From the NCBI RefSeq assembly GCF_028372415.1, contig NC_092875.1:188695522-188759521 (forward strand): 64,000 nucleotides of DNA, written 5' to 3'. Below are positions 12,195-24,150 of the stretch, piece after piece. Numbering within the stretch: the first letter of the stretch is position 1; each line of letters opens with the position of its first letter. Origin of the DNA: Notamacropus eugenii (lineage: Eukaryota > Chordata > Mammalia > Diprotodontia > Macropodidae). Position numbers and translations under genes: made by a program. Below the pieces are notes generated by a model. That model had not been told where the DNA came from. It searched no databases and saw only the letters and a list, made by a program, of their open reading frames with translations.

Positions 12195-12955
12195 AGATGC
12201 CATTCTTATCTAATTTTCTAATGACAGAAAGTTGAAGGGAATAGCTACTATGATGGATAAGAGAATCAGGATTAAAAAAAAAATCCTGATGGGTTAGAAC
12301 ATGGAGAAAAATTTAAGAAGATGAAATTATCTAGGGATAAGCATGAAGTCTTATATTTGGATTAAAAATAATTTCATAAATACAAGGTAGAAGAAGTATG
12401 ACTAAGCAGGAGTTTGTCTTAAGAAAGATAATGGATTAGAAGCTCAATCTGCATCAGCAGTGTGATATTGCAGGCATAATGGCCAGCTGCATCTTAGGCT
12501 ATGTTAAGAGATGTATAGTGTTCTGGATTGGGGCAGTGATGGTTCCACTATACTCTGTCCTGGTCAGACCATATCTAGAGTTCTAGGTTCATTATAGGAG
12601 CCCCACTTTAGGAAGGAGATAGATAATATGGAGGGCATCCAATGGAGAGCAGCAATGATGGTGAAGGGCCTCAAAATCATTCCATGAATGGTTTAGCTTA
12701 ATGAAGGCATGGTAGTTTTCTTCAAGTATTTGAAAGGCTTTTATGTAGATGAGAGATCAGATTTGTTCTGACCCCAGAGGGAAGATCTAGAAACTTTTGG
12801 TAGAAGTTGCAAAGAGGAATATTTAAGCTTGATGTTGGGAAAAGGCTTCTGACAATCAGAACTATCTGTCCCAAGATGCAGTGGGTTCTCCTTGACTGCA
12901 GTCCTTCAAGTGGAGCTTGGGTAATTGCTGGTCAGGGTTCAACCAGATTTTAGAT
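12195..12955 (+). mobile_element. L3/CR1 LINE relic, right part
   Basis: Continues the CR1-type element of 7205-7720. It has 'tttctaatgacagaaagttg' (FADDTKL-like), 'ctggtcagaccatatctaga', 'tggagagcagcaatgatgg' (VQRRATRM-like) and 'tcaagtatttgaaaggctt' (YKYLKG-like). Confidence 0.8.
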
Positions 12956-12963
12956 TCTTTTAT

Positions 12964-13280
12964 GGGGCAGCTAGGTGGTGCAGTGGATAGAGCACCAGGG
13001 CAGGAGTCAGGAGGACCTGAGTTCAAATCTCACCTCAGACACTTGACACTCACTAGCTGTGTGACCTTGGGCAAGTCACTTAACCCCAATTGCCTCATCC
13101 TGGGTCATCTCCAGTCATCCTGATGAATATCTGGTCACTGGATTCAGATGGCTCTGGAGGAGAAGTGAGGCTGGTGACCTGCACAGCCCTCCCTCACTCA
13201 AAACAAAGTCAAGGGCAAGTCATGTCATTATTTCTCTGATGGCATGATCTTCTTCGGCAACAAAGGACAAACACACACAG
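12964..13280 (+). mobile_element. Marsupial SINE with RTE-like tail
   Basis: It shares the Mar1-type head, but after 'ccccaattgcctcatcc' the tail differs: 'ggtctggatgg'-like middle and 'atgatcttcttcggcaac', resembling RTE-mobilised SINEs. Essentially full length. Confidence 0.85.
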
Positions 13281-14594
13281 ATTCTTTTATAGAGAAGGAT
13301 CTAGTTCTCCTCTTTGCCTCCTCTGATCCCCATCCCCTTGACTTAGTTTCCCTCTTAATGGCAAAACAGAATGTGTAGCTTTTTCTTCTTAGAAAAGAAG
13401 CTTGCACACCCAGTAGTATCTGACCTTTTTATTGTATCATGCTTTTCTTGATCAGTGGAGAGATTGGTGCTTTGTAACTAGGGAGTGGCTTGTATATGTT
13501 GTATTCCTGTCAACTTTGTTCTGGTTCTTGCTTCTGATCAAGGGCCTGTGTTCATGGCTTATAGGTAGGGTGATATGTGTACTACCTCTCTGTTAATTGA
13601 AGATAGCAGGATACTTGATACCTCTATGCAGTGCATAGTCCCCATAGTCCAAACATCACCTTTTTGGAAAAGGTAAGTCATTGCTTGGCTTCTACCTTGA
13701 GGATGAATGAATCCATTCTACCTCTGGCCTGAAAGGCATTGCTATTGAATGAAATTCTGCTGCCTATAGTAGGTCTTGGGCACTGCAAAGAAAATTCTGT
13801 TCTTTCCATATGGCACCAGAAGTTTATTTTTTTTTTTTAAAGCATGTCCATATTTTTAAATTTAGAGAGCCAGTGGTAAGCTTTAAGAATCTTTCTTCTC
13901 ACTACTTTTAAGTTCCCTCTGCACAACAGAGAGCATGCTAAGGCTAGGATATGACTTACAAAAATGGCCAGGGTCATACACAACCAAATGTGTCCAATCC
14001 ACAGCACCCAGCCCCTTATCAAGGATGCTATTCACCACTTTTGGGGAATCTGCCTGTCAGTGAGTTCTCCCAATTTCTCATTGGGCCTCCTCTGGGGAAC
14101 TGCTATCTCTGACTTCCCACCCTTGCATCAAGGGAAAGCCTGGACTGTTGCCACATGTATGTTTGATGTTTGTGGCTTCTTCCAGTTTCCTGGCTCTTAA
14201 TTCCACTGCAAATGGGTGTCAGAAAAGTAGGCATATGTTATTTTCAAAAGAAAAACAAGTTAAGTTTCAGTGTCTACTGGTCAGTGAGAAATGTTTTCTT
14301 TAGGTAAGTACTGCAGACTAAAAGTGCTGAGAGACAAGACTGCTACCAAGGAGTGTGGTATATTATAAAAAAACAAACAAATATTTAATTAGGAGCCAGG
14401 ACACCCATGTCCTCATCAGGATTTATATGCCATCAGTTCACTGCATGACCTTGACAAAGAAGCTGGTGTGCTCACTCATGATATACAGTATTTTTCATGT
14501 ATCACTCACTTTAACTTACTGTTTTATGATTTGTCCCTTCCCATGAACATTTTGTGCCCTATCTTATCTAGTGATATCTAGTGATCTTCCTGTA
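13281..14594. other. Intron 4 stretch without recognised feature
   Basis: No exon or clear repeat seen; a T/A-rich run lies at 13828-13843. Short frames on both strands look like chance. Confidence 0.45.
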
Positions 14595-14838
14595 GGGGCC
14601 ACCAGGTGATGCAGCGGATAGAGAACTGGAGTTGGAGACAGGAGAGTTGTTCAAGTCATTTCAATTGTATCCGACTCTTGATGACCCCTTTTGGCAAAAA
14701 CACTGGAGTGGTTTGCCATTTCCTTCTCCACATAATTTTACAAAAGAGTAATTGAGAACATGGGGTTAAGTGATTTGTCCAGGGTCACATGGCTAATAAG
14801 TGTCTGAGGCCAGATTTGAACTCAAAGAGATGTCAGAG
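14595..14838. mobile_element. Two SINE pieces in head-to-tail inversion
   Basis: 14595-14644 is a SINE head in + orientation ('accaggtgatgcagcggat'). 14645-14838 is a Mar1-type SINE in - orientation ('actggagtggtttgccatttc'). An A-rich low-complexity run follows at 14848-14895. Confidence 0.8.
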
Positions 14839-14847
14839 ACTTTGTTT

Positions 14848-15350
14848 CAAAAAAAAAAAAAAAACAAAAAAGAAAAGAAAAAAAGAAAAGAATTTACCTC
14901 TGACACCAGCTTAAACTAACTTCATAGTAAAATTAAATTTGCAAAAATTTGAAAGCAAAGTAGGTCAAAATATAGTACTTCCATCAAGTTCTTTTACAAA
15001 AGCAAACATTTATCTAAAAGCTTAGGACTTATGGCAAGGATTACAAGGTGAATGTGCAGCTAATTTGAAGGAATGTCAGTGTTACAAAATATAATCAAAG
15101 TTTCATTTGCAAACATAATTGTACTTTCTGCTTTATACTTGGTCATCACAAGTTCCATGACATACCTGAAAATTTGCTTAAAACTGGTCCCACTTAGAAT
15201 CCTTTATGTAAGTGCCTCATTTAACACTGCATTGATTTAGAATTCACATAGTCCTCTAACCGAGTGTTTTGCCATACTAAAAAAAAATTGCTTATGTTAC
15301 AGCACCTAACAATGTAAGAAAGGAAACGTTGAAAGGATAACTCTAAGACC
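14848..15350. other. Intron 4, A-rich then unique sequence
   Basis: An A-rich run with occasional G and C (14848-14895), then unique AT-rich sequence with no recognised feature. Confidence 0.45.
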
Positions 15351-15354
15351 AGAG

Positions 15355-15540
15355 GATATGCTCAGCATACCCCTGGGGAAGTCATTTCATTTCTCTCTGA
15401 CTCAGTTTCCTCATCTGTGAAATGGGCACAATAACAGAACCAAATTCCTAAAGTTGTGAGGACCAAATGTGATAGTGTATATAAAGTGCTTTGTACCCTT
15501 GAATGCCTTAACATGTCATATAAATGCTAGCTGTTGTTAC
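15355..15540 (+). mobile_element. MIR SINE
   Basis: 'ctctctgactcagtttcctc', 'atctgtgaaatgggcacaat', 'ataaagtgctttgtacc' and 'aatgctagctgttgtta' are the MIR core and tail. Confidence 0.8.
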
Positions 15541-16040
15541 TATTTCTCAGAATAGCTTATAGAGATCTTAAAGTCAAGTATCCAATCTTCTTACATCTTA
15601 CACCCTTCCTGCCCACCCTACCATTGAATCTTCAGTCCAGTGACACTGGTCTCTTTACTGTTCCTCAAACAAGGCTCCATCTCCAGACTCTAGGCATTTT
15701 TGCTGAATGTCTCCATGCTTGGAATGCTCTCTGCTTTCAGCTCTGCCTCCTATCTTCCTTGCTTCCTTCAAGTGCCAGCTAAATCTCATTTTCTACTGGA
15801 AACTTTTCTTTATCCCCTTTAATTCTAGTGCCTTCCTTCTGTTGATTTTATGTAATCTAAGCTTTATAGAACTTGTTTCTACATAGGGGTTTGCATGTTG
15901 TCTACCCCATTAGAAGACTTTCTTCTTGAGATCAGGGACTATCTTTTGCTTTTCTTGCCTTTCTTTGTATCTCCACTGCTTAGCATAGTGCCTGACATGT
16001 AATAGGTACTGAATAAATATGTTCTGACAGACTGACTTAT
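15541..16040 (+). mobile_element. L2 LINE relic
   Basis: Sense L2 3' end: 'gagatcagggactatctttt', 'atctccactgcttagcatag', 'gcctgacatgtaatagg', 'gaataaatatgttctgac'. It ends about 95 bp before GMPR exon 5. Confidence 0.8.
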
Positions 16041-16136
16041 AAGGGAGGAAGCTAGGAGCAGTGGAGTCCATGTCTCCAATCTTCTCTGCACCTTCCAGGA
16101 GATACCTTGGGTTGATGTCACTGTTCTCTGTCTCAG

Positions 16137-16218
16137 GCAGGTAATGTGGTGACTGGAGAGATGGTTGAGGAACTTATTCTTTCTGGAGCAGATATCATCA
16201 AAGTGGGAATTGGACCAG
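16137..16218 (+). CDS. GMPR: GMP reductase 1, exon 5 (residues 156-183)
   Basis: This 82-nt exon encodes [20 protein letters not shown] followed by IKVGIGP and the first base of a Gly codon. It is the part of the TIM barrel just before the catalytic loop. The acceptor is a pyrimidine-rich stretch ending in ctcag at 16132-16136 and the donor is CAG|GTAAGG at 16219. I chose the start after ctcag because a complete upstream ATG codon then gives the family's M-A-G-N order. A second AG four bases further (16139-16140) is an alternative acceptor that would need a different phase upstream. The only change from the human protein that I recall in this exon is Ile for Val before GPG. GMP reductase deaminates GMP to IMP with NADPH in the cytosol, returning guanine nucleotides to the IMP pool. 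Confidence 0.93.
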
Positions 16219-17204
16219 GTAAGGACTGTTTAGAACAGAGAATGGCCAGGATAGTGTGTGAGAATCTTGACCAGGGGAGGGGGGAGCAGGGAGAGGAGGG
16301 GAGGGAGGAAGTTCCTGTTGCTGGGTAAGTATGAGTGAGAAGCAGAAGGGTCTAAAGGAAATCTATGATTTCAGTGATAGAAAAGTGGCTGCTGACCCTG
16401 GGGAGTCTCTCAGTGAGTTAGTGAGGCCAAACTTTGGATACTGGCTTGTGGTTTCAGAACGTGAGCACAGAGGAAAGAATGCTGCCTTTCTTGATTCTTC
16501 AGCCTATGATCCCCTAAGGGGAGGGCAGAATATCTGTGGGAAAACTGTTCACTATTCACATATTAAATTTGAGAAAAGGATTATTAAGCATCTCTGTATG
16601 CAAGGACATTTTTAAGCACTGGGCATAAAAAGATAGAAAATAACACAGTGTCTGACCTCAAGGAGCTTATAGTTGGATTGAAATGGGGAGGTTTAAAATG
16701 TGTGCCAGAAATGAGTGACACAGAGTAGAATGTGATAGGGACAAGGGAGAGCCAGCAAAATGTTAGGAGAATTCGGGGGAGAAAGGAATGATTGGAATAT
16801 TGAAGAGTCCTGCACATGGTTAGTTCAACTCTGAAATTTTCATTTTCTCTGTTGACCCTTAGGGCTATATTTTTCTAGCATGTCCCAAGGCATAGACTTC
16901 TAACTCCTCTTCCTGTGGGTAACTAGTTGGAGGCCATACTCACACACAAAGACCAGCTCAAGGAAAGCTCTGACCTTGGCTTCATTCTCATAATGCATCC
17001 TCTGAGTTAGTTCTTGGAGTCCAGCTGGCTCTCTGCTCTGGGAAAGAACCGTTGGTCCTCTCTGAGGAAGCCTGTGCGTGTACTGGCTCTGCAACTTTGT
17101 TGTATCCTCCAGGGGTCTTTAGGAATTAGTTGGAAAACACCCAAATGAAATTCATAGCTGCCGACTTACTGGAATAGCTATGTGGAGAGGTGTTGCTTTG
17201 GACA
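16219..17204. other. Intron 5, first kilobase
   Basis: Purine-rich GGGAGG/GAGG sequence at 16270-16320 follows the exon 5 donor. An antisense L2-like end may lie at 16580-16700 ('taagcatctctgtatgcaag'). Otherwise nothing recognised. Confidence 0.45.
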
Positions 17205-17214
17205 AATTAGGGTT

Positions 17215-17570
17215 GGATGTCTGTTTTCCATTAATTCATTCAACATTTATTAAACACTTGCTATGTGCCAGGCAATGCTCTAGCCACAGTAGGGATATTA
17301 ACATGAATAAGATAAGATTCTTATTCTCTAAAATGTTGAAATCTACCAAGGGGAATGAAGCCCATGCACAAATAACTTTAATACAAAATGGACAGTGACA
17401 AGTTCGTAAGAGGTACATTTTGTTTTGAGGTCACACTGAAGGGGGCTGCTTTTGACTGGGAAGATCAAAGAGGAAGCCTATTGGGGGAGGTGGCACTTAG
17501 GCCATAATTTCAAGGACAGGTAGGATTTCAATGGGCAGAGTTGGAGACAAGTTGCATCCTAAGCAAAAGG
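17215..17570 (-). mobile_element. L2 LINE relic, antisense
   Basis: Begins with the reverse of the L2 3' end: 'aacatttattaaacacttgc', 'tatgtgccaggcaatgctct'. Continues with diverged L2 antisense. Confidence 0.7.
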
Positions 17571-17659
17571 AGCAGTATGTATGAACACAGTAGTGGGACA
17601 TCCTAGGGTAGCATATATTTTTATAATTCTCCCTGATTCCCTATTTTTCTATTTATTTG

Positions 17660-17830
17660 TGTCTTCAATGAATCATAAATATAGAGCTATAAGGGACCTT
17701 AGAGGTCACCTAATTCAACCCCCTTATTTCAGAGAAGAGGGAACAGAGGTTAAGAGCTTAGGTGACTAGCACAAGGTTATCAAGGGCGGGATAAAAATCT
17801 AAGAACATTCCTTTATACCTAAGCACTATC
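17660..17830 (+). mobile_element. MIR3-type SINE
   Basis: 'atagagctataagggacctt', 'agaggtcacctaattcaacc', 'agaacattc' near the end. Confidence 0.7.
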
Positions 17831-17854
17831 ACTTAAACTTATGTTCAAGTCAAG

Positions 17855-18620
17855 GCAACAGGCATTTATTAAGCATCTCCTATGTGCCAGGCACTTTGCC
17901 AAGAGCTAGAGATATAAAGAAAGGAAAAAAAAAACCATATGTCTTTGCTCCCAAGGAGTTCACAGTGTAATTGGGGAGATAACACACAAATTTATCTTAT
18001 GTACATAGAAGATATATAGAGGATAAATCGGATACAATCTCAGAGGGAGGGCCCTAAGATTAAGGAGGGCTGGGAAAGGCTGCCAGCAGAAGGTGGGACT
18101 TTTGCTGAGACTTGAAGGAAGCCAGGATGAGGAGATGAGAAGGAAGATAATTCCAGGCATGGGGGAGGAGCCAGTAAAAATGCAGCCAGCAGCTGAGGTC
18201 AGTGTCACTAGATCACAGAGTGCCTGGGAGAGGAGTGAAGTGTACAAAGACTGGAAAGCAAGGAAAGGGTGAAGTTATAAAGGGCTTTAAAAGCCAAACA
18301 GAGGATTTTATATTTTATTTTTCTGTTCTGATATGTGGATTAAATGAAGAGGTGATAATAGGAGGCAAAGATGTTTTCAGATAAGCTTGAACCAGATTGT
18401 GAAAGGTCTTGAGGACTCAACTAAGGCATTGGAGTTTTGTACAATTGACAATGAACAATCATTAGAGAATTATGAGTAGAGGTGTTATAAGAACAATGAC
18501 AAATAGCACGATTAATTTAGCAGTGGTGTGTAGTATGGATTGGGAGGGAAATAGACTGAAGGTGAGCTGACCAGTTAGGAGGCTGTGGTCAGAGGTCAGG
18601 TCAGAGGAGGGCAGTGCTCT
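17855..18620 (-). mobile_element. L2 LINE relic, antisense
   Basis: 'ggcatttattaagcatctcc', 'tatgtgccaggcactttgcc', 'ggagttcacagtgtaattgg' and later 'cttgaaggaagccaggatg', all in order. Confidence 0.75.
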
Positions 18621-19394
18621 TTACATTTTTGGAACCAAGAGAACTACCTCTCAGGGGGCACACTGTGAACGTGCAGAGTCATAGGAACACAGAATTTTTC
18701 TTTGTAATAACGAGTAGAGGTAATCAGTAGGAAATGGTGAATGTCCTCCTTACCTTTGGCCCCAAGAAGACTTTAGTACCAGAATGCTAATGATGCACTA
18801 TCATGTTTCAGATAAAGGCCTTGCTAACTTGTGCCCTTTAAGGAAAGGCAGCCACCTTGGTGGTCTTGGTCGAAGGGGCAGAATGATGTCTGAATGTGGA
18901 TGTGGCATGATTTAGTTCAGTGCCAAGTTGCTTTTTTGATTGTATTACTTCCCATCTCCCTTCTCCCCCCACTTCCCCTGCCAGAAAAAGACTAGAGGGA
19001 AAGGAAAACAGAGATCTGCCTTAATGGCTTCTTAGGTGTGTTAGAAGAGAAAATGATCATAGGAAATCTCACTTAGGCATAAGGAAGTATTTCTTGCTTA
19101 GTCACAGGACCTGGCTCTGTCACTAACAATTAAACAATGGGGAAAATCACTTAACCTTTCTGCTCCTTGACTTCTTCACCTGAAAAATGTAGAGGCTGAA
19201 CTAGATGGTGTCTGAGGTCCCATCCAACTTTGAACCAATGATCCAGTGAAAGGATTAGAATAGAGGAATAGGGAAAGTTATGAAAAAAGGCCCAGTTCCA
19301 AGTTTCTTAAACTTGATTTTCCCTCAGTCTGTAGTACACCCTTCAGTGTGTGCTTTGATATTATTTTCAAGTTGTTTTGCTTATGTGCCCTAAG
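18621..19394. other. Intron 5 stretch with one MIR
   Basis: Unique sequence except a MIR (+) at about 19090-19250 ('tgaactagatggtgtctgag', 'gtcccatccaactttgaacc'). Confidence 0.55.
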
Positions 19395-19588
19395 CAGGGT
19401 CTCTTCACTTTTTTTGGTGCATGTACTCCTCTAACAGTTTGCTGAAGCCTATTGACCCCTTCTCAGAATCATCTTTTTAAATACATAAAATTAAATGCAT
19501 AGGGTTACAAAAGAAACCAGTTATGTGGAAATATAGTCATCAAAATAATTTTTAAAAAAGTTTCTAGTCTCCAGGTTAAGACTTCTTG
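19395..19588 (+). mobile_element. hAT-type MITE, copy 1
   Basis: 194 bp with the start CAGGGTCTCTTCACT and the end AGGTTAAGACTTCTTG, diverged terminal inverted repeats of a CAGGGGTTCTTAACCT-type element. The middle has 'tattgaccccttctcagaat'. The flanking octamers GCCCTAAG and TCTTAAAG are a decayed duplication. Confidence 0.7.
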
Positions 19589-20024
19589 TCTTAAAGGGTT
19601 GGTAAATCTCTAAAGAGCTGGGACACACTTCAGAGTTCAGTACACAGTAGGCATTTTAAAAATATTTTTGGAATAAATGAATGAATGGCTAACAAGCAGA
19701 TATAGTTGGAGCTTCTTAATAATGAGTTAGATATCTGTTGGTCTTGGATGGTTTAAGATCTCTGCCTTTGGGCAAGTCTACTAGCAGTAGAGTCCTGGAG
19801 GTCTCCACAATCCGTTGAGAAAAAAGACCACTGAATTAGAATTTTTAGATTGCATTTGGGGCTGAGCTAGATGATCTCAAATGTCCCTTCTGAGCTTTAA
19901 GAAGCTGTGACTTCTCACCAGGAAAGTGTATTGGATTGGATAATCCCAGAAAATCCTTTGAGCTTTGAGCTTCTATGAAATTTATCCTTTCAGGGGGAGG
20001 GGGAGTTAGTCAAAGTCAGTAATA

Positions 20025-20560
20025 GTCATTAACATTTATTAAACATCTACTGTGTGCTAAGCACTAGGGATAGAAATACAAAAAAGAAAGACATTCCTGC
20101 CCTCAAGGAGTTTATAATCCAAAGGGTGAAGACAACATGTACAAGAAAGCTATAAAGTTGGGGGACAGAAGATGGGAAAGGGTGGGCTGATTGGAGGTAC
20201 TAGGCTTGGAAGGCATGGTGAAGATCTTAAAGAAGTCCAAAATAAGTGCAACTGGCAGCCAAGGGGAGTCTATCCTGTCCCCTCCTCCTTACATGAGGGA
20301 TGAGGAGTTCATGACTCTACCTTCAGAGGGTCAGAGGGTACTGGCGAGATGTGAGGACCAAGGCTGATTGGATGACAAGTTTTCAATCATGATGTTATGG
20401 GGGAGATGGTGAAGAACACCAAAATGTGTGCAGTCAGATAGGAAATGAGTAGTGGAGTGGGGAAGTAGCAGATGGCGACAGATGTAGGGAGATAGGATAA
20501 TCATTTTAGGATGGTCAGAGCTGTTTGGCTCCTGCCATTGTCCTGTTTGCTTTTGGCTGA
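20025..20560 (-). mobile_element. L2 LINE relic, antisense
   Basis: 'aacatttattaaacatctac', 'tgtgtgctaagcactaggga', 'ccctcaaggagtttataatc'. Diverged to the right. Confidence 0.7.
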
Positions 20561-20785
20561 AGATACTTCGCTGAGATCAAGAGGTTCAGATAATGTAAAA
20601 TTAATATTAATAGCAGGACACAGTAAACAAAGTTTAAAGTGAAGTCATGCTCTCAGCTCACTCTCCAGATGCCTTATGAAAGCTGAGGCTGCTCTAGGAT
20701 TCTGAAGCCTTCTCTGTGGCTTGACTTGGGCTACTTGGCTCCACCCTAGTTGGTAGAGTGACTGCCCTGGGCATATCTTGGGATT
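20561..20785. other. Intron 5, short unique gap
   Basis: No feature recognised. Confidence 0.4.
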
Positions 20786-21340
20786 AGTTGTCATTCAGTC
20801 AATCAGCAAATACTTATGAGGAATGTATTATGGGTCAGAGACTGTTCTAGGTGCTGTAGGTACAGGGACAAAATTGAAATAATTCCTGCCCTTAAGGAGA
20901 TTACAGTCTAGCTGGAGGAAACAACACTTACATGTATAGGTATATGTAAAATAGATACAGTTGTAAGGCAAAGGCGTCAGCAGCTGGAGATGGTGGTGGT
21001 GGTCAGGAAAGCCTCATGTAGAGGATGGCGTGTGAGCAGAGGCTTAAGGAAAAGTAGAGATTCCAAGAGATGGAGTGAAGAGAAAGTACGTTGCAGGCAT
21101 AAGGGATAGCTAGAGAGCAAAGGCATGTAGATGGGAGATGGAAGAGATAGAGTGTCATGTTATGAGGAATGGAAAAGCCAATTTGATTAGATTCTAGTAA
21201 ATACAGGAAGGGGGGTATATGTAATAGGGCTAGAAAGATAGCTTGGGGCCAGATTGTGAAGGGCTTTAAGTGACACAGAGAAGTTCTGGTATAGCCCAAT
21301 AAAATACCCTTACATGAAGGAATTCGGGGAAGGGGTGCTC
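20786..21340 (-). mobile_element. L2 LINE relic, antisense
   Basis: 'tcagcaaatacttatgagg', 'gactgttctaggtgctgtag', 'aaggagattacagtctagct', later 'ccagattgtgaagggcttta'. Confidence 0.75.
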
Positions 21341-21850
21341 CCTGGTGAGGGGAGGCGGCTTCAGTAAGATTTCTCTGAGCGACAGTGCTGAGATGGTCTT
21401 TTTGTCTTCTTCATGTACTCATCTGAACCAGCGCAGGACTGTTTTATCCTGGTGCCTAAGCTGGTATATGAGAAGGCAGACTAATTCCACATGCTTGGCA
21501 ATTGCCCTTCCACTGCCATGAACGTAAACCATACCAAAAAGATTCAGCTGTGGGGCACGTACTTCTCCCGTCATCCTCCCTGTTTTTATTGGAGGAAAGC
21601 TCACAGTACAGCGTGTGCCTTTCTACGGGTGAAAGGGAGAGAATTTAGATCAGGATAATAAGTTTACTGCAAAGAACAAATGAAAGAATGTATATGGTAC
21701 ATTTTGAAAACTCTGCAACATTGCAATTAAGTGTCCTGAATTCAGTCTTGAAACCTGACATGGACTGGCTGTCTAACTTTGTGCAAGTCACTCTTTCTGG
21801 ACTAATGCCCAGAAACTGAAGTTTCACCATCTATAGAGTGAAGGTGTTTG
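21341..21850. other. Intron 5, unique stretch
   Basis: No exon or clear repeat recognised. It lacks SINEs and contains a few CpG dinucleotides (21340-21570). Confidence 0.4.
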
Positions 21851-21854
21851 ATCA

Positions 21855-22045
21855 GGTGATCTGCTAAAAGGATCATGGTACAGTGGGAGAAGCACCAGCC
21901 CCAGAGTCAGAGGAACTGGATTCACATTTTTTCTGTTATGTTTGTTACCTGGGCAACCTTGGGCCTTGCTTTTCTCTTGTGTAAAACAAGAAGGTAGCCT
22001 TTGAGTTCCTGTCCACCTTTAGAGCTATGATCCTATGATCTAGTG
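21855..22045 (+). mobile_element. MIR SINE
   Basis: 'agccccagagtcagaggaac', 'tgggcaaccttgggcc', 'tttagagctatgatccta'. Confidence 0.7.
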
Positions 22046-22145
22046 TTTCTTATCCTTTTATTAGTCTGTGCTGTACAAATACAGGAGATGGTTATCTTCA
22101 CAAATTGTAGAGTATCTTTTGAAGGTTACTTTGATTGATTCACTT

Positions 22146-22147
<2 letters not shown>

Positions 22148-22225
<78 letters not shown>

Positions 22226-22226
22226 T
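22148..22226. repeat. (GT)39 microsatellite upstream of GMPR exon 6
   Basis: About 79 bp of nearly perfect GT, followed by a purine-rich GAGAGACAGAG stretch to about 22270. It ends 121 bp before the exon 6 acceptor, so the pre-mRNA carries (UG)39 there. Confidence 0.97.
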
Positions 22227-22313
22227 GAGAGACAGAGAAAACAGAGAGACAGAGAGAAAGAAGGAAAAGGTGTCCTTTCACTCCCGCACTTTGTGTCAAT
22301 GAATGTTCCTTAA

Positions 22314-23190
<877 letters not shown>

Positions 23191-23194
23191 TCTC

Positions 23195-23720
23195 ATTGAT
23201 TATAGCTTTATAACACATCTCATATTCATCCCTTTTCCTTTGTGCACATGGCCAGCATGGTCACTGCCTTAGTTGTTCAAGCCCTTATCAATTCTCAGCC
23301 AGACTGTTGTCATTGCCTCCTAACTGGTCTCCCACTAGTGCCTCCTCTCTCTACTGTATCTTCCATACAACTGCCAGAATCAACTTCCCAGAGCATGTCT
23401 GAACGTAAAACTCCTGTACTTTCAACCCTCACTGATTCCCCATTGACTGGAAGACAACGTATAAACTTGAGTCTGATATTTAAAGATTCTCACATAATCT
23501 GGCTCCTACCTACTCTTCCATACTGATTTCATATTGATCTGAATTCTGTGCTCTAGCCAAAGAGAATTGGTAGTTGTCCTAAGAAGCTGTCCCTTGTACC
23601 TTGAACACTCTCTGTCCTCATCTTCACCCCACCTCTCAGAATTCCCATCTTTCTGCAAGGCTCAGCTCATCTCAACTGCTACCCTCCCCATGAAATGTAC
23701 CATGGTTTCCTCCCAGTTAT

Positions 23721-23807
<87 letters not shown>

Positions 23808-24150
23808 CCTCTCCTCTCCTCTCTTTTTTTCTCTCCCTCCCTTTCTCTCTCTTCTCTCTTTTTATACTCTCTCTGTCTCTCACACATCCCTCTTTTCTCT
23901 CCCCCATCTTTCTCTCCTTCTCCTCCCTTTTTTCCTCCTCCATTCTCACCTCCCCTCCTCCCTCTGTCTCTCTCTGTCTTTCTCTCCTCTCTCCATATAA
24001 CCTTGTATTTTACTTATCTGGGTACATGATTTATCCACAAGTGAACTTTAAGCTTCTTGAGGGCAGAAATTATTTCGTTTTTGTCTTTGTATCCCCAGCG
24101 CCTAACGCAGTGCCTCGCACATAATAGATATTTGATAATCATTTGTTCAA
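23195..24150 (+). mobile_element. L2 LINE relic, interrupted by a CT tract
   Basis: The left part has 'cagccagactgttgtcattg' and 'ctcacataatctggctccta'. The right part from about 24000 has 'aagcttcttgagggcagaaa' and 'tatccccagcgcctaacg', the L2 3' end. Confidence 0.8.
23724..23998. repeat. (TC)40 followed by a degenerate pyrimidine tract
   Basis: 80 bp of perfect TC (23724-23803), then about 190 bp of C/T-rich sequence. It generates the Ser/Leu-rich and Arg/Glu-rich frames on the two strands, which are not genes. Confidence 0.97.

Noticed and set aside
12964-13040. tRNA gene suggested by box-like sequence
   Set aside because: The tRNA-like head belongs to SINEs repeated many times here; no cloverleaf of a functional tRNA.
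22068-22313. Forward frame of alternating Val-Cys
   Set aside because: Produced by the GT microsatellite; the real coding sequence in this area is exon 6.
23567-24124. 185-codon Ser/Leu-rich frame, and the Arg/Glu-rich frame on the other strand
   Set aside because: Both are translations of the (TC)n tract and flanking L2.
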